Of a DNA stretch of 58,126 bases, positions 34,688-43,207 are shown one piece after another (position 1 is the first letter of the stretch; each line of letters starts with the position of its first letter). The notes beneath the pieces were generated by a model. It saw only the letters and a program-made list of their open reading frames with translations. It was not told the DNA's origin and searched no databases. The stretch is taken from contig JAAHHN010000012.1 in the NCBI GenBank assembly GCA_010672165.1, forward strand, positions 1-58,126, given 5' to 3'. The position numbers and the translations under genes were made by a program. Source of the stretch: Spirulina sp. SIO3F2 (GTDB lineage Bacteria > Cyanobacteriota > Cyanobacteriia > Cyanobacteriales > Spirulinaceae).

Positions 34688-37153
34688 ATGACAGTGAAGT
34701 TTTGGCTTTATCCCCTGCTTATGCTGGTGGCATTGCTACTCTCTCTTTGGCTGCCGTTCTCAGCCAGCTTACCTGTCCAAGCTACAACCCCTTCCCCCGC
34801 TCTAGAATTAACTAAAGCTGAAATCACTTGGCTACAAGTCCATCCCGTTATTAAAGTCTCCAATGAGATGGACTGGCCGCCGTTTGATTATGTCAAAAAT
34901 GGTCAGCCTGCGGGCTATAGCATTGATTTAATGAATCGTATAGCCCAACTGTTGGGTGTGGAATTTGAATATGTGAATGGGCTTACATGGGATGAATTAT
35001 TGACTGCCTTTAAAAACAAAGAAATTGATCTGCTTCATTGTGTTTATTACACGGAAGAACGAACGGAATATGCATTATTTACCCGTCCCTATTTTGTCAA
35101 TAGTTTGGCTGTGTTTGCACGAGCCGATGCCGAGTATGAGTCTTTCACAGATCTGGTGGATAAAACAGGTGTTATACCCACTGGATTTTCGATAATTGGG
35201 ATTTTAGAAGAGGTGATTCCAAATTACCAAGGAATTGAGACCAACAACATGGTGGAAGCACTCCAGGCGATCGCTTCGGGTAAAGCTGACTACACCGTTG
35301 AAAGTTTTGCTGCTACTCAATATATGATTCGAGAAAATGCGATCCCCAATGTTCAGCTTGCATTTTTCCCCGAATTTCCAGACTATAATCCCGATGAGTT
35401 TGCCCTGCGGGTGGCAACCGCTGCGGATGAACCCCTTTTTCACTCTATTATCCAAAAAGCCCTAGACTCAATTCCAGATGAAGATATTAGTCAACTAAAA
35501 AATAAATGGTTTGGTAGCGACACAGCCGGATTAAGCGATCGCCAAGATCAGCTCTCTTTGTCTGTGGAGGAGCAAGCGTATCTGAGCCAAAAAGGCAAAA
35601 TCACAATGTGCTTATCGCCAGATTGGCGACCGATTGAATGGGTTGATGATCAGGGTGAAGCACAAGGGATTGTGGCTGAGCTGATGCAGTTGATCAGTCA
35701 ACGTCTTAATCATCCGATTGAACGAATTCCAACACCAACTCGACAACAAACAATCCGGGCAGCTCAAGAAAAACGCTGTGACTTTATCTCTGCCATTAAC
35801 CCATCCCAGGAACAGGACGCTTATTTTGAATTTACACCACCCTATCAAGACTTAGAAGTGGTTGTTGCCACCCGTCGTCAGCAAATTTATATTCAAAATC
35901 TAACTGCTCTGAATGGTGAAAAAGTGGGGATAGTCGGCGGCAGTATTTATCAGCAAATCCTAAAAAATAACTATCCAGGAATTGAGCTTGTTGCGGTTGC
36001 AGATATGAAGGCAGGACTCAAAAAATTGCAGGATGGTGCGATCGCAGGATTTGTGGATAATCTAATTTCGCTGGCCTACTTTATCCAAGAGCAGAGTTTG
36101 GTGGATGTCAAAATTTCAGGACGTTTGCCTGAGTTGATTCAGCTCCATATGGGTGTACGCAAGGATGATCAACAGCTTTATCGCATCTTGAGTAAGGCTT
36201 TAGAGTCAATTTCTCCCCAACAGCGCCAAGACATTGCCAACCAATGGATTGCAGTGAAATATGAACGGGGTCGAGACTATCAATTTTTATGGCGCTGGCT
36301 GGGGGGCGCATTGGTGATTGTGGCGGGTATCTTTTATTGGAACCGTCAACTGGCAGCCGCCAATCGCCAGATCCGTCAGCTTAATGAACGACTAGAAGTT
36401 GAGAATGTGCGCATGGGTGCGGAGCTGGATGTGGCCCAACGGGTTCAGCAGATGATTTTACCCAAACAACAGGAGTTAGCTGCGATCGCTTCGCTGGATC
36501 TCGCGGTTTACATGACGCCTGCTGCTGAAGTGGGCGGTGATTACTACGATGTACTACTCGAAGCCGGAGTCGTCACCATTGGGATTGGTGATGTCACGGG
36601 TCATGGCCTCGAAAGCGGCTTGGTAATGCTGATGGCACAAACCACCATCCGCACCCTCACTAAACTTCGGGAAACTGACCCAGTACGCTTCCTGAGTACT
36701 GTGAATGCCACACTTTATGACAATGTGCAGCGTATGGGGGTCGATCGCAACTTGAGTCTGTCAATTTTGAATTACACCCAGAATCGACTGACAATCACAG
36801 GTCAACATGAGCATGTTTTACTGGTGCGGGCGAATGGTGAACTCAAGCAACTCGACACCTTGGATCTCGGTATGACGATCGCGCTGGTGGAAGATATTGC
36901 TGAGTTTGTGGCCCAGGCAACAGTGGAATTGCAGCCGGGTGATGGCGTGGTGCTCTATACCGATGGGATTTCCGAAGCACGCAATACTGCGGGGGACTTT
37001 TATGGCATAGAACGCCTCTGTCTGGTGATTCAGCGCCATTGGCATTACTCTGCACAGTCGATTAAAACCGCTGCGATCGCCAATGTGCAAGCTTTTGTGG
37101 GTAAGCAAGCAATTATGGATGATATGACGTTGCTGGTTTTAAAGCAGCGTTAA
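34688..37153 (+). CDS. Receptor phosphatase: two Venus-flytrap domains plus PP2C/SpoIIE domain
   Basis: 821 residues. A signal peptide or first helix is followed by two periplasmic substrate-binding domains of the amino-acid type (about 48-275 and 305-530; KVSNEMDWPPFDYVKNGQPA, DFISAINPSQEQDAYFEFTP). Then come one membrane helix (about 541-560), a coiled coil (LAAANRQIRQLNERLEVENV) and a cytoplasmic PP2C phosphatase of the RsbU/SpoIIE kind: AEVGGDYYDV, GIGDVTGHGLESGLVMLMAQ, GDGVVLYTDGISEARN and DDMTLLVLKQ. The metal-binding Asp residues are present. The external ligand likely controls dephosphorylation of an anti-anti-sigma or similar protein. Hybrid sensor kinases of EvgS type use the same outer half; here the output is a phosphatase. 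Confidence 0.9.
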   Translation: MTVKFWLYPLLMLVALLLSLWLPFSASLPVQATTPSPALELTKAEITWLQVHPVIKVSNEMDWPPFDYVKNGQPAGYSIDLMNRIAQLLGVEFEYVNGLTWDELLTAFKNKEIDLLHCVYYTEERTEYALFTRPYFVNSLAVFARADAEYESFTDLVDKTGVIPTGFSIIGILEEVIPNYQGIETNNMVEALQAIASGKADYTVESFAATQYMIRENAIPNVQLAFFPEFPDYNPDEFALRVATAADEPLFHSIIQKALDSIPDEDISQLKNKWFGSDTAGLSDRQDQLSLSVEEQAYLSQKGKITMCLSPDWRPIEWVDDQGEAQGIVAELMQLISQRLNHPIERIPTPTRQQTIRAAQEKRCDFISAINPSQEQDAYFEFTPPYQDLEVVVATRRQQIYIQNLTALNGEKVGIVGGSIYQQILKNNYPGIELVAVADMKAGLKKLQDGAIAGFVDNLISLAYFIQEQSLVDVKISGRLPELIQLHMGVRKDDQQLYRILSKALESISPQQRQDIANQWIAVKYERGRDYQFLWRWLGGALVIVAGIFYWNRQLAAANRQIRQLNERLEVENVRMGAELDVAQRVQQMILPKQQELAAIASLDLAVYMTPAAEVGGDYYDVLLEAGVVTIGIGDVTGHGLESGLVMLMAQTTIRTLTKLRETDPVRFLSTVNATLYDNVQRMGVDRNLSLSILNYTQNRLTITGQHEHVLLVRANGELKQLDTLDLGMTIALVEDIAEFVAQATVELQPGDGVVLYTDGISEARNTAGDFYGIERLCLVIQRHWHYSAQSIKTAAIANVQAFVGKQAIMDDMTLLVLKQR

Positions 37154-37156
37154 CCC

Positions 37157-38689
37157 TTACCAATCATCTAATTCCTCATCCCCCAACCCTGGACGGGGCA
37201 CAGGCTTAAGATGGGGTTGATGCCAGAGGGTCAGCCCTGCCAACTTCTGTGTGGGTGGTGCTGTTCCCACCAGCGAAATGACCCAAGCCAAGAGCACTGC
37301 TACGGGGGCGGTAATCGCTGAACGCCAGATTCCTGGGACGGTCAATACTTCGGTTTGGGTGGTGATAATTAGCAAAATAACCGCCGCGATCGTGCCATAA
37401 AACGCCCCCGTTGCATTAATGCGGGGTATGACCGTGCCCATCACAAAAATCCCCAGCAATGGCCCCAGGAACATCGTGGTGTACGTCACCAAAAAAGGCA
37501 GCAGCGATTCGCCTGTGGACGCAACATAAAAAGCTGAGCCAATGCCCAGGATGCCCCAAAATACGATCAATCCTTGGGCAATCTTTACCGATTGCCCCTC
37601 CTGAGCATCGGGTTTGAAATAACGCTGATAAAAATCCACCGTCATACAGGTGGAGAGGGAATGAAGAGCGGAGTCGATTGAGGACATCGCCGCCGAGAAA
37701 ATTGCAGCAACTAAAAAACCTGCCGCTCCTGCGGGCACTTGATTGACGATGAAGTGGGACAAAATGCCGTCAGCTTCAATCTCTGCGGGGAGTCCACCCT
37801 GAAGCGCATAAAAGCCGAAGAGCAGAACGCCTAAAAACAATGTGGCGGCGACGCCCACAAAACCGGAGAACCAGCCGAGGAAAATGGCTTTGCGTCCCGA
37901 GGGGACGTCTGCACAGGAGACATAGCGTTGCACCGATTGCTGATTCGTGCCAGCTACAGCAAAGGCGAGGATACCGTAGGCGATCAGGGCAGTGGGGAGC
38001 GATCGCACATTATCGGGCTGCCACGCGAAATTCACGACTGCTAGTTTGCCCCCTTCACCCGCAGCCTGCCAAAGCGCTCCCAAGCCCCCTGGCACAGCGG
38101 ACACCGCCGCCCAAATCCCCGCAGCCAAACCCACAAAGATCATGGCGAATTGCAGCACATCTGTCCAAACTACGGCAGTGATCCCGCCCGTGGCGGTATA
38201 GACGATAGAGACGATGCCCACCAGCAAAATGGCTGCGGCTAGGGACATCCCGGTCACGGTTGCGACTACCAGCGAGGCGGCATAGAGCAGACCTCCCAAA
38301 CGGGCGATCACAAATAACAGAAAGCACAGGGAACCGAGCGATCGCGTCTTGGCATCAAAGCGCTTTTCGAGATATTCGTAGGCAGTGGTGAGGTTAAGGC
38401 GAATAAAAAAGGGTAAAAAGAGCGCGATCACCAGACCATAGCCAATCAGGTCGCCCAACTGGAGTTGCAGATAGAGGAAGCCGTGGGTATAGCCTTCGCC
38501 GGGACCTCCGAGCAAGGAAGCTGCCGAAAAGGAGGTGGCGATAATGGAGAAGCCGATCGCCCACCAGGGCAGTTGACGCGCACCGCGAAAATATTCATCA
38601 GTGTTGGTCTGTTTGCGGCTGGCGACAATCCCGATACCCAGCATAATCAGACCATAGAGAGCCACAATGCCCCAGTCCAGACTACTCAT
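37157..38689 (-). CDS. Sodium:solute symporter (SSS family)
   Basis: 510 residues from the ATG at 38689, which has a strong ribosome site (GGAGGGG, 2-6 bp before it). About 13 membrane helices. Motifs: GIGIVASRKQTNTDEYFRGA, SFSAASLLGGPGEGY, TATGGITAVVWTDVLQF (SSS signature) and FSAAMSSIDSALHSLSTCMT. It imports an organic solute with sodium; the substrate cannot be read from the sequence. The frame stays open a further 32 codons but lacks family sense there. Its end meets the receptor-phosphatase gene tail to tail, 3 bp apart. Confidence 0.9.
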   Translation of the reverse strand: MSSLDWGIVALYGLIMLGIGIVASRKQTNTDEYFRGARQLPWWAIGFSIIATSFSAASLLGGPGEGYTHGFLYLQLQLGDLIGYGLVIALFLPFFIRLNLTTAYEYLEKRFDAKTRSLGSLCFLLFVIARLGGLLYAASLVVATVTGMSLAAAILLVGIVSIVYTATGGITAVVWTDVLQFAMIFVGLAAGIWAAVSAVPGGLGALWQAAGEGGKLAVVNFAWQPDNVRSLPTALIAYGILAFAVAGTNQQSVQRYVSCADVPSGRKAIFLGWFSGFVGVAATLFLGVLLFGFYALQGGLPAEIEADGILSHFIVNQVPAGAAGFLVAAIFSAAMSSIDSALHSLSTCMTVDFYQRYFKPDAQEGQSVKIAQGLIVFWGILGIGSAFYVASTGESLLPFLVTYTTMFLGPLLGIFVMGTVIPRINATGAFYGTIAAVILLIITTQTEVLTVPGIWRSAITAPVAVLLAWVISLVGTAPPTQKLAGLTLWHQPHLKPVPRPGLGDEELDDW

Positions 38690-38871
38690 TTCCCCTCCTA
38701 TGTTGTGAATGCTTCCTATGCATACCATCAAAGCTGACGCGCGGCAATTTGAAGGATGTGTATTCCTTACCTGCCCTCTGGGCAAGGCCGCACAGAGTGC
38801 GAGACGGGTTGGATTTAGACTACGGAGCAGAGCAAGGGGGTTGTTCCAGGTCTTCGTCCCTCTTCCTTTTT

Positions 38872-39888
38872 TTAAGTCTCTAGCTCACTATCAATTAACG
38901 TATACGTTCGACTCAGCACTACGGTCGTCGGCCAATAACCAGAAGTCATTTCCAACGGGGGTTGATGGTGCTGTTTCAAAACAGCTTGAATCGCTTGATA
39001 AGCCTGGGGCAACTGGTCAAAGGGAATGTTCGGAAAGGCATGGTGAATGGCATGGTAGGGCAGCCCACCCATCAGCCAATTGACCCAAGCTGTTCCGTTA
39101 ACATTGCGTGTGGCATAAAGCTGCGTCAGCAGTCCAGAATCCTGCGATCGCCAGCAACCATAATGCTCCAGATGCGCCCGAGTTTGCATCATCACCCCCA
39201 CAACCCATTCCACAATCAACCAAAATAGGGCATAGCGCAGCCATGCTCCATGCAGATAGACAAGATAAAACAGTCCACTATGGAGCACCAGCATTCCCCA
39301 CACGTCCAAGGTCATTTGTGACAAGACTTGGGGGCGATCGCTGCGACAGCGCCACCCTGTCCGAAAAGCATTCCAGATTAAGCCAAACGAACCGGCCACC
39401 AAAATATTCCACACCCACTGATGACGCACGTACCAGCGACCGATCGATGTTGCTGCTGCATATTCCGCCGTTGTCCATTGCGTTCGTTCTGGATCGTGCA
39501 GATCCGTGCCATTCCAGCGATGATGCAGCCAATGCAATTCACTGTAGACACCCACCGGCCACCAGATTGGCCAGGAAATAAGCCGAGCCAGCCACAAGTC
39601 AACGCTTCGCCATCCGGTTAGGGTTTGATGCACCGCATCGTGGGTACACACCAGCCAAAAGCCATAGGCGATCGCGCCCACGGCTGTCCAGACCAGGAAG
39701 GTGCCAATGGCTGCACAATGCCAAGCGATCGCGGTACTGCCCAAACAGACCCAACCCAAAACCAAAAAGCGACTAAGACTAATCCAACGATTGAGTTGAA
39801 CAAAAGGGGCAGCAGCCTGACGAAGTTCCGGCAGGAGTGATGGAGCGAGAACTGGCTTGGACGTAGAACAGGATGTCATGGATTTCAC
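38872..39888 (-). CDS. Membrane fatty-acid desaturase-type hydroxylase
   Basis: 338 residues with three or four membrane segments. The three histidine boxes of the membrane di-iron superfamily are clear: HDAVH (83-87), HWLHHRWNG (from 119) and HAIHH (279-283). The family includes acyl-lipid desaturases and carotenoid hydroxylases/ketolases, and I cannot tell which substrate is used. It follows the HxlR gene by 3 bp on the same strand, so the two form an operon. Confidence 0.85.
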   Translation of the reverse strand: MKSMTSCSTSKPVLAPSLLPELRQAAAPFVQLNRWISLSRFLVLGWVCLGSTAIAWHCAAIGTFLVWTAVGAIAYGFWLVCTHDAVHQTLTGWRSVDLWLARLISWPIWWPVGVYSELHWLHHRWNGTDLHDPERTQWTTAEYAAATSIGRWYVRHQWVWNILVAGSFGLIWNAFRTGWRCRSDRPQVLSQMTLDVWGMLVLHSGLFYLVYLHGAWLRYALFWLIVEWVVGVMMQTRAHLEHYGCWRSQDSGLLTQLYATRNVNGTAWVNWLMGGLPYHAIHHAFPNIPFDQLPQAYQAIQAVLKQHHQPPLEMTSGYWPTTVVLSRTYTLIDSELET

Positions 39889-39891
39889 GAT

Positions 39892-40236
39892 TCAATCCTC
39901 TTGGTCAGGAACGGCTGTATCTGGCAAATTGCGCAGTCCCCAAACCACCATACTCTTAAGGACGGGGCGCAGGCTTTTGCCCAACTCTGTGAGCTGATAA
40001 TTCATTCGGCGGGAATGGTTACTGTAGGGCTGCTTTTGAACTAATCCCTGGGCTTCCAGTTGCTTGAGACGACTAGCAAGGATGTTGGTCGAAATCCCCT
40101 CCGCTGAGTCCAGAAATTCATCAAACCGCTGCTTTTTAAAAAACATCATGTCGCGGATGACCAGGAGCGTCCAGCGATCGCCTACAAGGTCTAGCGTATT
40201 AGCGATGGGACAAGGAGAACGGCGAGCAGGCGTCAT
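39892..40236 (-). CDS. HxlR-family transcription regulator
   Basis: 114 residues. MTPARRSPCPIANTLDLVGD, RWTLLVIRDMMFFKKQRFDE, LASRLKQLEAQGLVQKQPYS and YQLTELGKSLRPVLKSMVVW are the usual winged-helix HxlR pattern, including the conserved N-terminal Cys (Pro-Cys-Pro) that often senses thiol stress. It sits first in an operon with the desaturase and is divergent from the cupin gene; palindromes suiting an HxlR dimer fill the gap. Confidence 0.93.
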   Translation of the reverse strand: MTPARRSPCPIANTLDLVGDRWTLLVIRDMMFFKKQRFDEFLDSAEGISTNILASRLKQLEAQGLVQKQPYSNHSRRMNYQLTELGKSLRPVLKSMVVWGLRNLPDTAVPDQED

Positions 40237-40258
40237 GAGGCTGAACTCAAAAATTCTT

Positions 40259-40275
40259 ACTTGCAGTTTACAAGT
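40259..40275. promoter_or_regulatory. HxlR-type operator, half 1
   Basis: ACTTG-CAGTTTA-CAAGT: 5-bp arms with 7-bp spacing, between hxlR-like and cupin starts. It shares the ACTTG...CAAGT core with the second site. Confidence 0.6.
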
Positions 40276-40295
40276 GAACTGCCGCTCGTTTAGTA

Positions 40296-40311
40296 TTAAC
40301 TTGCAAGTTAA
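40296..40311. promoter_or_regulatory. HxlR-type operator, half 2
   Basis: TTAACTTGCAAGTTAA, a perfect 16-bp palindrome 13-28 bp before the cupin start. Together with the first site it suggests autoregulation and control of the cupin gene by HxlR. Confidence 0.7.
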
Positions 40312-40323
40312 AAGTCAAAGGAC

Positions 40324-40797
40324 ATGACTCAACCTCAATCCCAACATGGCAAAAACTTCAGCGCGATCGCAGTCGGTGCCTTTGCTAACCTCACGCAATA
40401 CCAGTTCACAATTCCCGACAACGGCTTCACCGTGGCAGGTAAATATTTCCTGAAAGACCCGCTCCAACTCACGGGCGCAGAAATTTCCCTCAACCATCTG
40501 CCACCCCAGCACGGCATCCCTTTTCTGCACAAACATCACCAGAACGAGGAAGTTTATCTCTTTGTGCGCGGCGTGGGTGAGTTTCAAGTCGATGGCGAAA
40601 CGTTTCCGATTCAAGAAGGGGCAATGGTACGGGTAGCGCCAGATGGATCTCGCGGAATTCGTAACACGTCTGAGACGGAGCCATTGTGTTGGATTGTGGT
40701 GCAAGCCCGCGTGGATAGCCAGCCCGACAGTACGATCGCGGATGGTTTTGCGGTGGCGCGATCGGTTCGGTGGCCAGAGCGTGATGGGGATTTTTAG
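40324..40797 (+). CDS. Cupin-domain protein
   Basis: 157 residues. The cupin metal motif HKHHQNEEVYLFVRGVGEFQ with GIPFLHKHHQNEE and the second strand block IQEGAMVRVAPDGSRGIRN are present. His residues can bind a metal (Fe, Mn or similar). Such proteins may be dioxygenases, isomerases or quercetinases; the substrate is unknown. It is divergent from the HxlR regulator over an operator region, so it is probably its target. Confidence 0.85.
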   Translation: MTQPQSQHGKNFSAIAVGAFANLTQYQFTIPDNGFTVAGKYFLKDPLQLTGAEISLNHLPPQHGIPFLHKHHQNEEVYLFVRGVGEFQVDGETFPIQEGAMVRVAPDGSRGIRNTSETEPLCWIVVQARVDSQPDSTIADGFAVARSVRWPERDGDF

Positions 40798-40854
40798 CGT
40801 GAGCTGCTCAGATGCAAGCAATCTGTGTTACATTAGGAGACCGTTGACCTAAGC

Positions 40855-40935
40855 GCGGATGTGGTGGAATTGGTAGACACGCACGCTTGAGGGGCGTGTG
40901 GCTAGCCCGTGCGAGTTCGAGTCTCGCCATCCGCA
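40855..40935 (+). tRNA. trnL: tRNA-Leu (GAG)
   Basis: 81 nt with a long variable arm. Acceptor GCGGATG / CATCCGC with discriminator A. The anticodon loop is TTGAGGG (anticodon GAG), and the T-arm loop TTCGAGT is standard. Confidence 0.93.
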
Positions 40936-40943
40936 TATCTCCC

Positions 40944-41732
40944 ATGAGCCAAACCTACTCGGCAACCGGGATTATCCTCAAATCCAAACCCCATGGGGAG
41001 TCAGACAAACTGGTAACAGTCCTGACTCCCCATTTTGGTGTGATTCGAGCGATCGCCCCCGGAGCCCGCAAGCCCAAGTCCCGGCTGCGGGGACGCACCG
41101 AGATTTTTGTGATCAATCAACTGCTGCTGGTCAAAGGGCGATCGCTCGATAAACTGATTCAAGCCGAGACAATTGAGTCCTATCCCGGCCTGAGTCGGCA
41201 ATTGGCAAAGTTGGCGATCGCCCAATATTGGGCTGAAGTGGTCTTGACTCTGGAATTGAGCGACCAACCCCATGAGCAACTCTATGCTGTACTTTGCCAG
41301 CGCCTAGAGCAACTCCACACCCTACCTGCTCAGACCCCCCTGGCTGTGTTTATCGGGCACTTAAGCCGAGGACTGTGGCAATTTTTGACCTGGGGGGGAA
41401 TTGCTCCCTCGCTACTACACTGTGGTCTTTCGGGTCAACCGATTCAGCCCTCTGAGGCTGACCCCGATTGGCGGGTGGGTATGAGCTTTGAATTGGGCAG
41501 TCTGATCGTTTTGCCACCTAGTCAGGCGGTGGTGCTCCATGCGCACCTACGCAGTGCTGAAGTGCTAGCACTGCAAGCCCTGCAATTTGGTCAACTCCCC
41601 AGCCCAGAGATGCTCCCCTTGGTCGCTTGGCGAGGTGTAGAGCGCGTGTTGCGCCATTATTGCCAATATCATCTGGGCAAAGGTATTCGGTCAGCGGCAT
41701 TACTTGATACCTTGTTTATGGAAGATTTTTAG
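40944..41732 (+). CDS. recO: DNA repair protein RecO
   Basis: 262 residues from the ATG at 40944 (MSQTYSATGIILKSKPHGES). OB-fold marks: DKLVTVLTPHFGVIRAIAPG, then ARKPKSRLRG and FVINQLLLVKGRSLDKLIQA. RecO loads RecA on SSB-coated DNA with RecR in gap repair. The gene starts only 9 bp after tRNA-Leu, so both probably share a transcript and the mRNA is freed by tRNA 3' processing. Earlier in-frame starts would lie inside the tRNA and are rejected. Confidence 0.95.
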   Translation: MSQTYSATGIILKSKPHGESDKLVTVLTPHFGVIRAIAPGARKPKSRLRGRTEIFVINQLLLVKGRSLDKLIQAETIESYPGLSRQLAKLAIAQYWAEVVLTLELSDQPHEQLYAVLCQRLEQLHTLPAQTPLAVFIGHLSRGLWQFLTWGGIAPSLLHCGLSGQPIQPSEADPDWRVGMSFELGSLIVLPPSQAVVLHAHLRSAEVLALQALQFGQLPSPEMLPLVAWRGVERVLRHYCQYHLGKGIRSAALLDTLFMEDF

Positions 41733-41774
41733 GCACGTAATCTTAGTAGGCATTAGAAGTATGCCCCGGTAAAT

Positions 41775-43184
41775 ATGCCCCGATGGGACACTGACGACTG
41801 GCTAACACCTGCTGAACCGATGGAGCAATCGCTATCGGACATAGCTGACGCCCTTGATTCTGCTCCACCAGAGACGAACCAAGGGTTTGGTCCTGTGTTG
41901 CATAATCCCCGTTTTTTGGTGCTTTGGGGGGGGCAAATTTTTTCGCAACTGGCGGACAAAGTCTATCTAGTGATGATGATTGCCTTGATCAGCCAGGTTT
42001 TTCAGGTCAGTGACGAGGCAATCGGCCGGTGGGTCTCTGCTGTGATGATTGCCTTTACCATTCCAGCGGTGCTGTTTGGTTCCTTAGCTGGAGTCTATGT
42101 CGATCGCTGGCTTAAAAAAGATGTGTTGGTCGGGACGAATCTGGTGCGAGGCGCATTTGTGCTGCTCATTCCGTTGCTATTGGCGGTGAACCAGGCGGCG
42201 GGCAGCCTCTTTGGTGTTCCCGGTGGATTTATTGCCCTGTTGCTGGTGACGTTTGGCGTCTCGACGTTAACCCAGTTTTTTGCCCCGGCTGAACAGGCTG
42301 TTATTCCGCTAATTGTGCCGCGTCAGCATTTGTTGCCAGCCAATTCCCTTTACACCACCACAATGATGGCTTTGCTGATTGTGGGATTTGCGTTAGGAGA
42401 GCCGCTCCTGTCCTGGTGCGATCGCGCTTTGTTCAGCCTCAACCCGAACTGGACGTTTGGCTCAGAATTGCTGGTGGGGGGAGCTTATGGGCTGGCTGGT
42501 TTATTGCTTCTGCTGTTGCGCACGGGAGAGCGATCGCAGCCCACCACCGAACAGCAGCCCCACGTTTGGCAAGATATCTGGGATGGGGTTCGCTATCTTC
42601 AGAAACAACCCCGAGTCCGCAATGCCCTGATTCAACTGGTTATTCTCTTTTGTGTGTTTGCTGCGTTAGCGGTTCTTGCGGTGCCCCTCGCAGCAGAACT
42701 CCCCCAACTAAAACCAGAACAGTTTGGGGTACTGCTTGCTGCTGGCGGCATTGGTATGGGTCTCGGGGCAGTGCTGGTGGGGAGCTGGGGGCAAAATCTG
42801 CCCACTTTGGTGCTAACCCGAGGTGGACTCATAGGAGTTGCGGCCAGCTTAGGCGGCTTGGCGTTGGTTACCCAGCAACTCTGGGGCGCGATCGCCTTGA
42901 TCAGTTTGTTGGGTTTCTTTGCAGCTGGGGTGGGCATTCCGATGCAAACCACCATTCAAGCCGAAACCCCAGAATCAATGCGTGGCAAGGTTTTTGGCCT
43001 GCAAAATAACGCTGTCAATATTGCCCTTTCTCTGCCCTTAGCCCTCGCGGGCATCGCCCAATCGGTATGGGGACTCTCCACTGTTCTGGTGATTTTGTCG
43101 GGCACTGTGCTGGTGGGGGGCTTGGGGAGTTCACTGATTTCGGAAGTTGGCGTGGTAACATCATCAAATATTAAGAAGCGCTAA
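41775..43184 (+). CDS. MFS transporter (exporter type)
   Basis: 469 residues with about 12 membrane helices. LWGGQIFSQLADKVYLVMMI, SLAGVYVDRWLKKDVLVGTN (MFS loop motif) and GIPMQTTIQAETPESMRGKV resemble the MFS_3 group of exporters. The N-terminal 45 residues are acidic and cytoplasmic. The glycosyltransferase gene follows by 23 bp on the same strand and might supply a substrate; that is speculative. Confidence 0.85.
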   Translation: MPRWDTDDWLTPAEPMEQSLSDIADALDSAPPETNQGFGPVLHNPRFLVLWGGQIFSQLADKVYLVMMIALISQVFQVSDEAIGRWVSAVMIAFTIPAVLFGSLAGVYVDRWLKKDVLVGTNLVRGAFVLLIPLLLAVNQAAGSLFGVPGGFIALLLVTFGVSTLTQFFAPAEQAVIPLIVPRQHLLPANSLYTTTMMALLIVGFALGEPLLSWCDRALFSLNPNWTFGSELLVGGAYGLAGLLLLLLRTGERSQPTTEQQPHVWQDIWDGVRYLQKQPRVRNALIQLVILFCVFAALAVLAVPLAAELPQLKPEQFGVLLAAGGIGMGLGAVLVGSWGQNLPTLVLTRGGLIGVAASLGGLALVTQQLWGAIALISLLGFFAAGVGIPMQTTIQAETPESMRGKVFGLQNNAVNIALSLPLALAGIAQSVWGLSTVLVILSGTVLVGGLGSSLISEVGVVTSSNIKKR

Positions 43185-43207
43185 GGAAATTTAAGATCTA
43201 AGGTTGA

